In this document: positions 41,201 to 55,918 of the stretch, piece after piece
How the letters are laid out: every line of letters begins with the position of its first letter
Numbering within the stretch: the stretch's first letter is position 1
From: Echinarachnius parma
Lineage: Eukaryota > Echinodermata > Echinoidea > Clypeasteroida > Echinarachniidae
DNA: 64,000 bases
NCBI GenBank assembly: GCA_037951105.1
Contig: JBAMJV010005517.1
Location: 62,001-126,000 of the forward strand
Reading direction: 5' to 3'
Notes under the pieces: model-generated
The model's input: only the letters and a program-made list of their open reading frames with translations
What the model was told of the DNA's origin: nothing
Databases searched by the model: none
Translations under genes and position numbers: made by a program

Positions 41201-44200
41201 GGAGGCATCCATTTTAGACTGTGCAGTCAAAGGTCCATCTAGTTTTTTCCTGATTTCTTCTTTTTTAATGTTTTTATTAGGAACCTGATTTTGCTCCTCT
41301 GTCCACCAAGAGTGTGATTGTGGATGCGGCCATTAATCACATTGGACCTGTCTCCGAGTGGACCCCCTACAACGTCAGCCAGATCCAGTATGCAGTGTGT
41401 GGTCTCAGTGGACACCATCTAAGAGAGACGGCACCAGACACATTCATAACTATGTAAATAAACTTTTTTTTCTCTCTATTGACGTTCAATAATAATAATA
41501 ACGATGTTTTGATTGTTAAAGCCAACATGATTGATGATCATCTCTAAGCGCTGCACAATATAACATTGGACCTGTCTCTTGATGGACCCCATACAATATC
41601 AGCCAGATACAATATGCTGTGTGTGGTCTCAATGGACACCATCTAATGCCCGGCGCAGACAGAGCCGACTCGACTGGTTGTCATTCCGATCGGCTCAGTT
41701 TTCAGTGCCTCGCGACACACATTTTGCCAGTCGAGAGACAGTCGGATGCCAGTTAGGGCCGATTCAACACGATAAATCTGCTCCGACCGACCGGGCCCAA
41801 CTCTAGCCTGATTTAAACCAGTCGGATCGGGTCGAGTCGGCTCTGTCTGCTCCGGGCTTAAGAGAGACGGTACATGCAGACACATTTTGATGTAGGGAAT
41901 TTATATTTTTCTCTCTCTATTCTGTTTAATTCGAGAAATGGCAGGAAAATTGTTTTCTATCAAGTATACTGTTAAGTAATTGTCAGTATAATGACCACCA
42001 AATTATTGCCAAACCTGGACTAGGATTTTGTTTAGGGAGGCAAGTCAATGGTTGTTCTAATCTAAGCCTCCCACTACAGTTATTGCATTCAGTTCTTAAC
42101 CTGTTTACTACGAGATTCTGAAACCCCCATAGACTTTGTACATAGCCTACCCGGTTCACGTAAGCAACGGGTTAAAAATAGAGTAAACAATGAAGTTTGG
42201 CCACTTAATTTACCTACAAGTACTCATTAGGCGCTGGTCTGTTCTTGAATGGTGTACTGTTTACAGCTAAATAATAATCTAAATAGCTTATTTGTTTACA
42301 TTTACTTTTCAATTATTTTAACAGGATAATCCTTGCCATCAGCCACTGCCAGGAAACAGGACACCTTGACAAGCGTCTCGGAGATGATGTGGTACGAGCA
42401 GCCGAATCTCACTGGGGTAGTGTGGAGAGGTGGTTTTTCTATCACTTCAGTTTAATGGAACCCTTCCTGGGGAACTTGCATCTATCTCAGTGGGAGCATA
42501 TCAGTCCAGAATTTGTAAGTGCTATTTGGTTACTACTAATAATGTTATTCTTCCATAAAAATGGTGAGGCAGGTTGTCAGGTATTTTTGATGATTAAAAA
42601 CTTTATCATTCCACCAAAGAAAAGGAAAAGAAGTGAACTTCCATCTATCTCAGTGGGAGCATATCAGTCCAGAATTTGTAAGTGCTATTTGGTTACTACT
42701 AATAATGTTATTCTTCCATAAAAATGGTGAGGCAGGTTGTCAGGTATTTTTGATGATTAAAAACTTTATCATTCCACCAAAGAAAAGGAAAAGAAGTGAA
42801 CTTCCATCTATCTCAGTGGGAGCATATTAGTCCAGAATTTGTAAGTGCTATTTGGTTACTACTTACTATAATTTCATTCTTCCATAAAAATGGTGAGGTA
42901 GGTTGTCAGGTATTTTTGATAAAGGAAAACATCATTCCACCAAAGAAAAGGACAAGAAGTGCAGGCATACACAACGCTCGACATTAACGCTTGCCCGATT
43001 GCCCGGGGCAAGTAAAAATTCTTGTCGGGCAAGTAAAATGTCATAAATGGTCTATGTTAGTTGCCCGATCGGGCAACTATAAAACTACACAACTACGGAA
43101 ATAATTCCGACTTATTTATCGTCCGTCGGAGTTATAAATTAGCGCAAATTACGGCACTCATTTCGACTGTTTATCGTCCGCGATTAAGCTTTAAAACTTA
43201 TAAAAAGCGCATTTTCTCGAAGCGCATTATCGTAACTTTGTTCGCTAATTTCAAGAAGATGATAACGATATTTCCAGATTAGGTTGACATCGCTTTATCG
43301 GCAATCATTTTGATATTGCCTGCTCTTATTTTGCGATGATGAAAACAAAGTTTCAGATTTATTTTGCGTCATATTCTCGAAGCGCATTATCGTAACTTTG
43401 TTCACTAATTTCAAGAAGATGATAACGATATTTCCAGATTAGTTTGACATCGCTTTATCGGCAATCATTTTTATATTGCCTGCTCTTATTTTGCGATGAT
43501 GAAAACGAAGTTTCAGATTTATTTTGCGTCATATTCTCGAAGCGCATTATCGTAACTTTGTTCGTTAATTTCAAGAAAATGATAACGATATTTCCAGATT
43601 AGTTTGACATCGCTTTATCGGCAATCATTTTGATATTGCCTGCTCTTATTTTGCGATGATGAAAACGAAGTTTCAGATTTATTTTGCGTCATATTCTCGA
43701 AGCGCATTATCGTAACTTTGTTCGCTAATTTCAAGAAGATGATAACGATATTTCCAGATTAGTTTGACATCGCTTTATCGGCAATCATTTTGATATTGCC
43801 TGCTCTTATTTTGCAATGATGAAAACGAAGTTTCAGATTTAGTTTGCGTCATATTCTCGAAGCGCATTATCGTAACTTTGTTCGCTAATTTCAAGAAGAT
43901 GATAACGATATTCCAGATTAGTTTGACATCGCTTTATCGGCAATCATTTTTATATTGCCTGCTCTTATTTTGCGATGATGAAAACGAAGTTTCAGATTTA
44001 GTTTGCGTCATATTCTCGAAGCGCATTATCGTAACTTTGTTCGCTAATTTCAAGAAGATGATAACGTTATTTCCAGATTAGTTTGACATCGCTTTATCGG
44101 CAATCATTTTGATATTGCCTGCTCTGATTTTGCGATGATGAAAACAAAGTTTCAGATTTATTTTGCGTCATATTCTCGAAGCACATTATCGTAACTTTGT

Positions 44201-47200
44201 TCACTAATTTCAAGAAGATGATAACGATATTTCCAGATTAGTTTGACATCGCTTTATCGGCAATCATTTTTATATTGCCTGCTCTTATTTTGCGATGATG
44301 AAAACGAAGTTTCAGATTTATTTTGCGTCATATTCTCGAAGCGCATTATCGTAACTTTGTTCGCTAATTTCAAGAAAATGATAACGATATTTCCAGATTA
44401 GTTTGACATCGCTTTATCGGCAATCATTTTGATATTGCCTGCTCTTATTTTGCGATGATGAAAACGAAGTTTCAGATTTATTTTGCGTCATATTCTCGAA
44501 GCGCATTATCGTAACTTTGTTCGCTAATTTCAAGAAGATGATAACGATATTTCCAGATTAGTTTGACATCGCTTTATCGGCAATCATTTTTATATTGCCT
44601 GCTCTTATTTTGCGATGATGAAAACGAAGTTTCAGATTTAGTTTGCGTCATATTCTCGAAGCGCATTATCGTAACTTTGTTCGCTAATTTAGAGAAGATG
44701 ATAACGATATTCCAGATTAGTTTGACATCGCTTTATCGGCAATCATTTTTATATTGCCTGCTCTTATTTTGCGATGATGAAAACGAAGTTTCAGATTTAG
44801 TTTGCGTCATATTCTCGAAGCGCATTATCGTAACTTTGTTCGCTAATTTCAAGAAGATGATAACGTTATTTCCAGATTAGTTTGACATCGCTTTATCGGC
44901 AATCATTTTGATATTGCCTGCTCTTATTTTGCGATGATGAAAACGAAGTTTCAGATTTATTTTGCGTCATATTCTCGAAGCGCATTATCGTAACTTTGTT
45001 CGCTAATTTCAAGAAGATGATAACTTATCATGCGCTTCGAGAATATGACGCAAAATAAATCTGAAACTTCGTTTTCATCATCGCAAAATAAGAGCAGGCA
45101 ATATCAAAATGATTGCCGATAAAGCGATGTCAAACTAATCTGGAAATATCCTTATCATGTTCTTGAAATTAGCGAACAAAGTTACGATAATGCGCTTCGA
45201 GAATATGACGCAAAATAAATCTGAAACTTCGTTTTCATCATCGCAAAATGAGAGCAGGCAATTTCAAAATGATTGCCGATAAAGCGATGTCAAACTAATC
45301 TGGAAATATCGTTATCATCTTCTTGAAATTAGCGAACAAAGTTACAATAATGCGCTTCGAGAATATGACGCAAAATAAATCTGAAACTTCGTTTTCATCA
45401 TCGCAAAATAAGAGCAGGCAATATCAAAATGATTGCCGATAAAGCGATGTCAAACTAATCTGGAAATATTGTTATCATCTTCTTGAAATTAGCGAACAAA
45501 GTTACGATAATGCGCTTCGAGAATATGACGCAAAATAAATCTGAAACTTCGTTTTCATCATCGCAAAATAAGAGCAGGCAATATCAAAATGATTGCCGAT
45601 AAAGCGATGTCAAACTAATCTGGAAATATCGTTATCATGCGTGCTCTTATTTTGCGATGATAACACTGATGTTTTAGTAGTCCTAGTCCGACAGACGATA
45701 CATGTCATGAGTCGACATAAATGCCGTGATTTTACCGTTTTCGTTCTCAAATAGAAGCCAAAACAAAACGTTTTGAATATTAGTCAATAAAATTATCATC
45801 GTCATCATGCTTATTTAATAAGTCCGACAGAAGACAAATCAGTCGAAATGAATGCCAAAATGTTACTGATTGCAGTTATCCAAATGATGCGAAAACATTT
45901 TGATTATTACTTAATATAATCATCATTGAAAGTATGCTTATTTAATAAGTCCGACAGACGATAAATGAGACGAAATAAATGCCAGAATGTTACTGATTGC
46001 TGTATTTTTACCGATGGGTTTTTCAAAATGTAGCGAAAACGTATTTCTTCAGACCTCAGTAACTTATAACATGAAATTATCATATATTTGTAAGAACATG
46101 ATATTTGTTATGTTTTTCTTTGTTTTTCATTTTCGGGCAAGTAAGTTTTCTATTCGGGCAAGTAAAATTTGAAAAAACCTTATTTTACTTGCCCGACTGG
46201 GCAAGTGAAAAAAAAAGTTAGTGTGGAGCATTGGCATACATGTTTATTTCGACAGGGATAACTTATAAAATACCCTTTTCTCTATTATTTTTTTTTGCTA
46301 CTAGGTATATGTGTAATTATGCTTATATAAATGTTTATTTTCTTTGATTTGTACAGATTTACCGCCATCTAGGATTTTTTGCATCTATAGATTTACGGCG
46401 ACACGAAGGAAGGGTTATCATTGACAAGCTAAAGTCGCATAGCAATTGGACCTGGTCAGAAGAACAGGTCGAGGGGTGAGTGACAGTAACCCTTGTCAAT
46501 AAAATAAGATGATGGTGGTGGTGATGATGATGATGATAATGATAATGAGGAGGAGGATGAGGACAATGTTGGTGGTGGTGGAGGTGGGGGTGGTTGCAAT
46601 GACGATGATGGTGAATAGCGATTAAATAAGGATTAATATTTTATTTGCATATTCATCTTGATATTCCAAAGTTGCTCAATATCTTGTTTAAATAACTTTC
46701 TTGATTTTTTCCCAAAAAATGTACTCACCATTATGTCTCATGTGACAAATTTAGCAATATCTTTTCGTGAGATATAACTGCCAAACTAATAGTATGATAT
46801 TTTGAATGAACCGCTGACATTAAATGAAAAGTAAAATTTGTATGAAAAAGACTTTTTACTCATTTCATAGGCTGCATATGTTGACACCGTTTCTAACCAT
46901 GAGGGAGTTCAAGATGATGTCGGGCGATGGACATATCCCGATTGAAGCTCTGGCAAGCATGAAGGATTCCTTCACAGGCATGCGGGTATAAAGTCATCAA
47001 TGATTTGAAATTATTCATCTATTGAAAGCAGTTTAACTCAATTTAATACTGTTGAGATATAATATCATAGGGCAATGCAAAATGTTCTGTAGAAATAAGC
47101 GGAAAATATACTGAGTATATTTATGGTAGATTATTTAAATATATAAATCCTGTAGTGATGAATAATAACTGCTAAATAACTACATAACAGTGAATTTGGG

Positions 47201-50200
47201 ATATAACATTTCTAGTTTTATGTACATTTGACCCAATGTATTTTGTTTATTACGTTTTATAAAGTTTACATGTACACTTTTTACCTTCATTCAGTAAAAA
47301 TTAAGTTTTTAGTAAGTTGTACAAATTTGATTTGATTTATTTGTTTTTATATCCCTAGCAAACCAAAGAGCTGGTCAAAATGATGACAAGTTCTTACGGT
47401 AATGCGGACACATGGTCTGCAGATACGCTGCGCTCAATCGGCTCCAGTGCTAGAGGGCTGAATGCTGACCAACTGGATCATATTCCAGACAGCTCGATTC
47501 GGGACGCCATCTCAGACATTGCAGATTCTGACTTCTCGCCGAAGCAGAAGCGCGTCGTCATGGAGAAGTACCGGAGGGCCAGGGCAAGCAATGGAACCAC
47601 TGTAAGTACAGTCAAACCTGTCTATAAAGACCACCAAAGGAAGACTGGTCTGTATAAGCAGGTGGTATTCATATATACTGTACATATTCATTTGCATGTA
47701 AACTGCCTGAAAAGGAAGTCAAGAAATATGTTCTTTATAGACTGGCAGTCTTAATACAAATGCAGGTGGGTGCTTGAGCAAGTTTTACTGTCAGTATAAA
47801 CATTGTTGATTAAGAAAGAGTATAGGGCACTAAGTCACATTTTCTACTTCAGAGATATACTGTACATGTTGATAAATTGGAAGACCTGTAGAAACCAATG
47901 TAGCTTTCTTTATTTTTTCATATATATTTAAACAAATAGAAACTATTAATCTAAAAATTTGGTATCTAATACAGGTAGAGGTAACTCCATCTACAACATG
48001 ATACATTTGTATGCATGAAATAACTGACTCTAGGACCAATATCACTTAGCAAGGTAGCAAGGACTTTGGTCGGCTGAAAGTTAAACGTAGGATAAACTGA
48101 AGGCTGATATAATATAGCCACTGCACTCTAAAACAAGGATTTATAAAGAGCTATTTATCTCTTGAAAATAAGCATATTTGTATGCTTACTGTTGGTGATG
48201 TGTTGACTGACTAAAATATATGAATGCTCATAATCATTTTGATATGTAGACACTGACTGGAGATGATTTGAAGGACCTTAAAGGTCTGGTGACGGGCCTC
48301 AGTAGCAAGGACTTTGGACAGATGAAAAAAGGATGAGCAAGGAGTAATTTATCTTAAAAGCTTTGTTACATGATGACAAAAACAAATTCCATGATTACTG
48401 TTATTATATATCAATGCAATAAAATCATATTAATACTCATCATTTTAATATGTAGACGCTGACAGGAGCCGATTTAAAGGACCTTAAAGGTCTGGTGACA
48501 GGCATCAGTAGCAAGGACTTTGGACGTATGAGTCCAGAGGATATGCGGGGAGCTGTTGACGTCCTGGCCGAAAATGCACAGAATATGAATCCGACGCAGA
48601 AGAGACAAATCCTGAAAACGGTAAGACTTCAAAAATACAATCTTTGCCGGAATTCACATCAGAGGGTCATATTGAACTCTAGGTTATTGTAGTCAATAGA
48701 TTTCATGTGAATACACTATTCGTTTAATTACATCCATTGACATTGTGACATTTAACCCAGGGTTAATTTTAACCTGTTTTTGAGAAATATTTTGTTCAGC
48801 TTCCCCAATTGTTGAATGGAATATGAAATGACATGGCATGATTTTCTAAATGATTGGTTCCTTGATTAGAAAAATCTAGAGTAGATATCAAGTCATTCCA
48901 AAATTAATGTAAATAAATGTATAATATAGAATTAAAATTTCCTATTTCAAATCTCAGATCAGCAACTCTTCAGGAGGGCTTGATGAAGCATGGACATCAA
49001 CAGGAGAAATAGCACAAAAGCTTCTCTCTCAAAGTTATCGATTCACCAGAAGTTGTAGAGTCTCTGATGTCTATGGCTGTTAATTGCATTAATTAATACT
49101 GTAGTTACTGATTGTTGTACAGTAAAATCTTTTAATTATTTGTATTAAATCTCAGATCAGCAACTCAACAGGAGGGCTAGGTGAAGCACTGATATCACTA
49201 GGAGACATCGCCCAAGAACTTCCTCTCAAAGTCCTGGATTCACCAGACGTTGTGGAGTCCCTGTTCTCTGTGGCCAGTGATGAGGGTGAATATGCTAGTC
49301 AGGTCATGAATGTGGGCAAGATGCACTGGACACGAAGACAGGTAAAGCCCAACTCACACAGAGCTGACTCGACCCAACTCCAACTGGTTTTCAGTCAGGC
49401 TAGAGGCCGGTCATATCAGTCAGAGCCAACTCAACCCGCTCCAACTCGTTTTCTGTCAGGGCATGATCAGTTGGAGTTGATGCGGATCGGCCTCGCCTAA
49501 CTCCCAACTGGCAAAACCATTCTCTTGAAGCAATGCGTACCGACTAAATCTGTCTTTAAACTAGTTGGATCTGTTCAAGTCGGCTCTCTGTACATCAGGC
49601 TTAAGAGTCATGCTGGCACTAGCCTCTCAAAGAGGAAAAAGACAAAGTGGCCTTTATATAAGTGTTCTCTGATAGAGATGTTCATTTACACGTTGCATGG
49701 ACATACAGTTTTTAAGAGAATCAAGTTGTGTGAACTTAAATCCATTGACAGTTAGTCTTTATAGACAGATTATTTTACATACAAACTGATTTCTCAGGGT
49801 CTTTATAGGTAGACGACCTTTTTGTACATGTTGTTGCTATAAGCAGGTTTTACTGCATTTTTGTAGTACTTGTATTACATGAAGACTGAAGCTATTTGAC
49901 TTGAATAAACAAAAAATAAATACAGAAACAGTTACCGTTATCAAAAGTTAATCCTTCAAAGAATTTCAACATTTTGATATCTGTAACTATTAAGACTTTA
50001 ATTGCTCATCTGAAATTTCCTTCACCCATTATACAAATGATGCACAGGTTTGAGTGAGTCGGTCGGAATTGTGTGCACAAGGTACCTTTGAGTGGGTTTT
50101 AGACCAAATTGTGTGCACACAATTCCACGACCCTCAAATAAAACCTGTACATCATGGTACATCATAGATGCATGGCAAAATCATGCATCCGGTAATTACC

Positions 50201-53200
50201 GACGCATGGCACTGACAATGGCAATATCAAATCAATTCCATGGATGGTTAGTGCAGTGGCAGTGCATTCACAATGTACGTTGTATTGTTACTGTTCGCCA
50301 TCTTGAGGTAAACTCACTAACTGGGAAATTGGTGGTGTCGATCCGATATATCGCGTGGATATTGTGTATATCGTGTTGATATCGATAATATCCCGTGCAG
50401 CCAGTAAACAAAAATTACATGGCGATACACGGCAATTGACCAATCAGAATGCAGGGATTCTTCTACCCATTTTATAAAAGATTATTTACATTACAACTCA
50501 TTCATGGTATTCTTCATCAACAGAGTGCAAAGTTGGTGAAAACATTCATGGAAGAGGTGGAAATGGAGCAAATGTCAGAGACTACAATGAGGTAAGAGCA
50601 TGAACAAGAAAACATTAATCTGGTTTGTTCTTTAAAATGGAACATTCTAGGTCACGAAGCTATGAAATGAAAATTCATAATTCACTTTAAACCTGACTTT
50701 CAAAAATGGGAGAAAATAAATATTTTTGCCTTGTTGTTTTTTGTTTATTTTTGTTTTTCAAACAAATGATTTAGTTAACCAGGGTACTTTTTTTTTCTGT
50801 GCATAAGGTCACTGGGAACATTGGCAACAGGTTTCCAGTGTGTTGAGATCAACAAACAATATGTCATTGTTTTATTTTTATTTGTTTCCCTCTGTGTATA
50901 AGGATCACATGCTACACATGCAATCAACAACTTTACGTGTATTACTTTTATTTCTTCAAACAAGTTATGCAGTTTATATTTCTCTGTGCATAAAGATCAC
51001 TGGGTATATTATCAAAAGGTTTTCTTCTTTTTTTAAATCAACTAATAAAGTGTCATTACCCACGCCGATGAAATCGGCAGGGGGTTATGTAAAGGGTTCC
51101 GTATGTTTGTTTGTTTGTTTGTTTGTTTGTTTGTTTGTTTGTTTGTCTGTTTTTTTTGTTTTTTTTGTTTTTGTTTGTGTACAAGATAACTAGAGAACGG
51201 GTGAACGGATTTGCACCAAATTTTCAGGGAATGTTTGGATAGTGACATGGAAGAATCGATTAGATTTTGGTGATGATTGGTTGACCCCTGCAAATTCTGT
51301 GGAACCTTGAAGTTTGAGTATGTATTTAATGCACGTGTGTGCCTAAATAATATCTGCACGTTATAGGCGCGGTACGGTAACCTCGCTGAATCCAATCGAG
51401 CAGCAACTAACAAGTTTAGTCCAGGTGTGCATCGCGATCGCGCGCACGGTACCATATGTTATGGTACGGTACTTTCGATTCCGGGTTAATTAATACGGAA
51501 CGGAATTGAATTGCAACACGCTGATCTGAACTTTGAAGCGCCAAGAAATTGGTAAGTTTCCGAAAAATACATTTATTTATTTAATAATTATTATTGACCC
51601 GACACTAATGTGAAGATGAACAGATGTTCATTTTTACATATTGAATACATCTAGACTGGTTAGAATCAGGAAAATAGGGGAAAATGGATTGATTATACAA
51701 AAGTAAAAAGAATTTCGAAAATTGCGTCTGAATGTCCTTCCGTTACCGTGGAATTGCCCCACTGCAGTTCGCCAGTTGCAGTCGCAAAATAATAATTAAT
51801 GGCATTAATGCACACATCCTGGCCCAATGACCAGAACAATGGTGATGATCCTCTCAAGTGGACAATTTACATGCAATTTAAACTTATACGCTTAAGATAA
51901 ACATACAGTTCATACACTCGTTCTGTTCAACGGTTGATCACTATGTTTTTAGGATGCATCGGTAAGCAAAACAGGGTTGAGGCCGACGAAGGGGTAGAAC
52001 AGGGCTAATGGGAGGCGTGGGTATGCTGACTTTGTCGGCCTTCTAGTTGTTTATGTATTTGTTTTACCTCTGTGTATAAAGATCACATGCTACACAAGCA
52101 ATCAACAAATTTAAGTGTCTTTTTTTTTCTTCAACAAGTCATACAGTTTACATTTCTCTGTGCATTAAGGTCACTGGGTACACTGGCAACAGGTTTTCAG
52201 TGTGTTGAGATCAACGACTTTCCTGAGGACAATGTATTGGGACTGGTTGGCGTCATGATGGAACAGGATGGCTGGAAGAAAAAACAGGTAACTAAATGTA
52301 TGACAAAATGTCCTCCAGCCAACAGTCTGTTGTAATAATAACCCTACGATAACCCTAGAGAGACCTTGTTCAGTATATATGTAGACCGGTATAATGGTAT
52401 TAATGTTGAGGAATTTTCAGGCAAGGTCTTTAATATAATTTTTGACCTTACTTGTTTCTATTCTAGAGTTCTATTCTAGATTTGTTTTCTTTTTTAGAGT
52501 ATGTTCTGTAGTCATGATAACCTGAAGAAACTCTAAGAGACTTGGTCAATTTTCACAGACAAGCAAACATGTACCATTCCCTCATTTTATGGAGAATGGT
52601 ATTGAAATAGAGACATTTCAGGCAAGGTCTTGTTGATGATTTCTGACCTTATTGTTTCTATTCTATTAATTAAATATGTTTATTTTGGAGGTTTAAAAAA
52701 AAAAGAATTTCCATGTGATATGGTAAAAATGTTTTCATATCTTCTAAATATATGATATAGTTGTAATCTTAAAACTTCTATAAATTTACGAGTAGGGTCC
52801 AAGAATAAATATAACTTGTGTCTGTTCCTTACAGCTGCACTGCAGTGTTGATAGACTGAATCAGGCCCTGACTGAAGGCATGCATTTTACAGAGGATTAT
52901 GAGTGATTGTGATAATTGACATTTAACTTTTAATAAAATAACCCACTTCTACCAACTTTTGTTTCAAAACTTGATTCAACAATTACCTTTATATCAATAT
53001 TTTTTTCGTATTACAGCTGCGCTGCAGTGCTGATAGACCGAGGCAGGCCCTGACTGAAGGCATGAACATTTCAAAGGATTATGTCTTCACAGCTGACTTT
53101 GAGGAATCTGATTTAGACAATATGAATGCTGTTTATATTTGTGTTACTTCATGTAAAGGGGAATTACTATCATTGATAACATTACTCTTGAATATAATGA

Positions 53201-55874
53201 ACTTGTTGGTATTTCTACTAACTATGATCTTGTTCATGCAAGGCCTTCTTTGTAGTAATTGTGCATAGTAGTTCTTCATCTAATGGACCTGTCTTATTAC
53301 ATACAGCTACGCTGCAGTGCTGATAGACTGAGGCAGGCTCTGACTGAAGGCCTGAATGTTACAGAGGATTATGTCTTCACCTCTGACTTTAAGGAATCTG
53401 ATCTGGACACTGTGACTGGTCGCATTCTGAGGCAACTCACGTGAGTCTTGTGCCTTTGGAATTTTATGTACTAGTAAATTAATTAACTTACGTTGTGCTA
53501 ATTCTGTTTGCAAGGTTTTACATGTATTTACATATTTTTGCTATTGTTGTATGACATGTTTTCTTTGTTTTTCGGTTAATGTGGAAAAGTTGTACTGGTT
53601 TGTAAGGACTATATATTAAACTTTGATAGCAATTTGTTTAGCCTGTGCACAATTTAATTTGAATGAGGCAAGGGATGAATACTGTTTAAATTTATGCTAT
53701 TTGTGTTCTTTAAATTTGTTATGACTTCCAATATCTATTTGATAACAAGTAGACAAATCTTTGTGCAATTTAGAAATGTCCTCTTCTGCAGTATATGTAT
53801 TTAAACATTATTTTAATGGAGGATTATTCTTGTTGTTTTTTCTCTCATGCAGCATTCCAGAACTGAGTAATATCCCACATGAGTTTTGTGAGAGAGCCAT
53901 TGGCCTGATTGGCATGGATAAAGATTTCATTGAGCTTAGAAGAGACAAGAGACATGCCATTGCTGAGATGGCATTAGAATGTTTGGTAATATATATATTA
54001 TGCGTAATTGTAAATAATTGAAGAACATAGACATTAGTTTATTACACACAGTAGTTAATACTAAGTATAATGTTTGGTGATTTAAAATAACTTGTGTTCT
54101 ATATAAGTATTTTGTATACATTTGTAAGCAAAGGAGATTTTCATATTACATGCTGTAAAAATACATTGTTTTCATTATAATGGTATTAATATTCAAATAC
54201 ATTCAAACTCACTAACAGTGCTAATTTGTGCATTACTTTAAAGTAAACATATTTCATTTTACCCAGTTTGAAACTAACAGTTATTAGTGAAATGTATCTC
54301 TATTTATTTATTCTCTTATCCACGTCTCTTAAACAAGTACTTCCTTGCAGTGAACTTCAAATCGATAGAGTTATAAGAGTTATATAATTGCATCTAAAAT
54401 TGTCAGCTGGTGGTGATAATGTTGATCATGATCAACGTGATCGTCATAACTTTAATTTGTATTTCCATTTTCAATGCAACACAGGGCGATGGCACTGCTA
54501 TCGATGGTAGTGCCCTCACACTGGACTACATGACAGAGATGGGTTATCTGGAGTGTGACCTGAGTGCGGAGACCCTTGCTGCCATTCCTGCCGAAGCACT
54601 GGGGGACTTTATCTACGACCTGCAGTGGTGTTGTCTGGACGAGGAACAGATGGCTGTTATGAGATCTAGAATCCTGGAGATAAGAGGGTATTCATTCTGT
54701 ACATTCAATTGCATCATTTTGCCATAGAACAACAAATGAAACATGAAATCTTTACAAACTGAAGATAAGAGGATATTAATTTTGTACATTGAATTGTGTT
54801 GATTTTGCCATACAACAAACAAAAAAGAAACATGCATTGTTTCAAAATGAAAACTTTATTTACAATTTGATGTGTAGAACATATATCTTAGAAGGTGAAT
54901 GTCTATAATATGTTTCTAGTTGTGACCTTTTACAAGTAATCATTACCATGATTTGTTTCTCCTTGCTAGATCACCTGCAGACTGGACGTCTGATGAGCTG
55001 GTGGATGTTGGATTGCTCATAGGCACTCTTACACAAGAGGAAATTGACCAAATAAATGAGGTAGGAGGCTTTTATATTCTGACATGCATGTTTGAATTGC
55101 CGTAAAAGAAAGATGGTTTAGACTACTGTTACCAGAGCTGGCAGAGGAGAAATATTCTCTCAAATTGTCAAAAAGTGTCTCAAAGATTTATTGTCTATGT
55201 GTTATATTTCCTTGTCTTTATTTATGACCACAATTTAATTTGCTGATGTGAAATAGGTCATGGATAACGGAGAGCACTACTGCGATCACGACCTTGTTAA
55301 TACTGAGGCTCAATATTCTTTTGAATCTGTCAGTGATGTCAGTTAAAAAGTGTTTATAAAACTTGATTACTTGTCTTTGTATATGACCAGGTTGAATTCT
55401 CCGATGTGGTAGAAGATGTAGTGGAGACTTTGCAGGAAGTCATGGAGAAGCGAGCGCACTACTGCAACCCCGAGCTGACGGAGGGAGATATAATGGCCTT
55501 TGACCTCGGACTGTCCAGACTGGCTGGGAAGCTGAAAGACAGTCTGGTGGCGGCTGCTCAGGAAGAAAGTGAGGTGTCTAGAAGGAGGAGGAAGCGATGT
55601 AAGTCTCATTCCATTATCCAAACATAGTTGTAAGAAGTGGGAATTATAATTACCTTTGACCTCAGACTGGCCAGACTGGCTGGGAAGCTGAAAGACAGTC
55701 TTGTGGTGGCTATTGAGTGTGTTGGTCTATTGTATACATAATGTGGCGCAAACTATTTATCCGTTTTTTAAGCAATTCATATGAATGAAATGAGCAAAGA
55801 ATATGTTTTAAATAATTCAAAGCAATTTAAATAGAACTTGATGCAATAATTTTGTGGTGCAGATATGCAAGACA

Positions 55875-55918
<44 letters not shown>

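Noticed and set aside
43878-44880. Repeated open frames of 67-105 codons
   Set aside because: They are readings of the 160-bp satellite; the same peptide appears in each copy and ends with unit-length variation.
42640-45640. CRISPR-like regular direct repeats
   Set aside because: Units are contiguous without unique spacers and the setting is an intron of an animal gene; ordinary tandem repeats.
48250-48336. Additional exon before exon 11
   Set aside because: The frame stops after 28 codons and there is no donor; the downstream copy is complete.
47604-49870. CAAACCTGTCTATAAAGACC-type phrases at 47610 and 49790
   Set aside because: They look like fragments of a dispersed repeat, but boundaries and inverted ends could not be defined, so no element is called.
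52835-53130. Extra functional exons 15a and 15b
   Set aside because: Good acceptors, but one reaches a stop after 23 codons and both lack donors; kept as relics.
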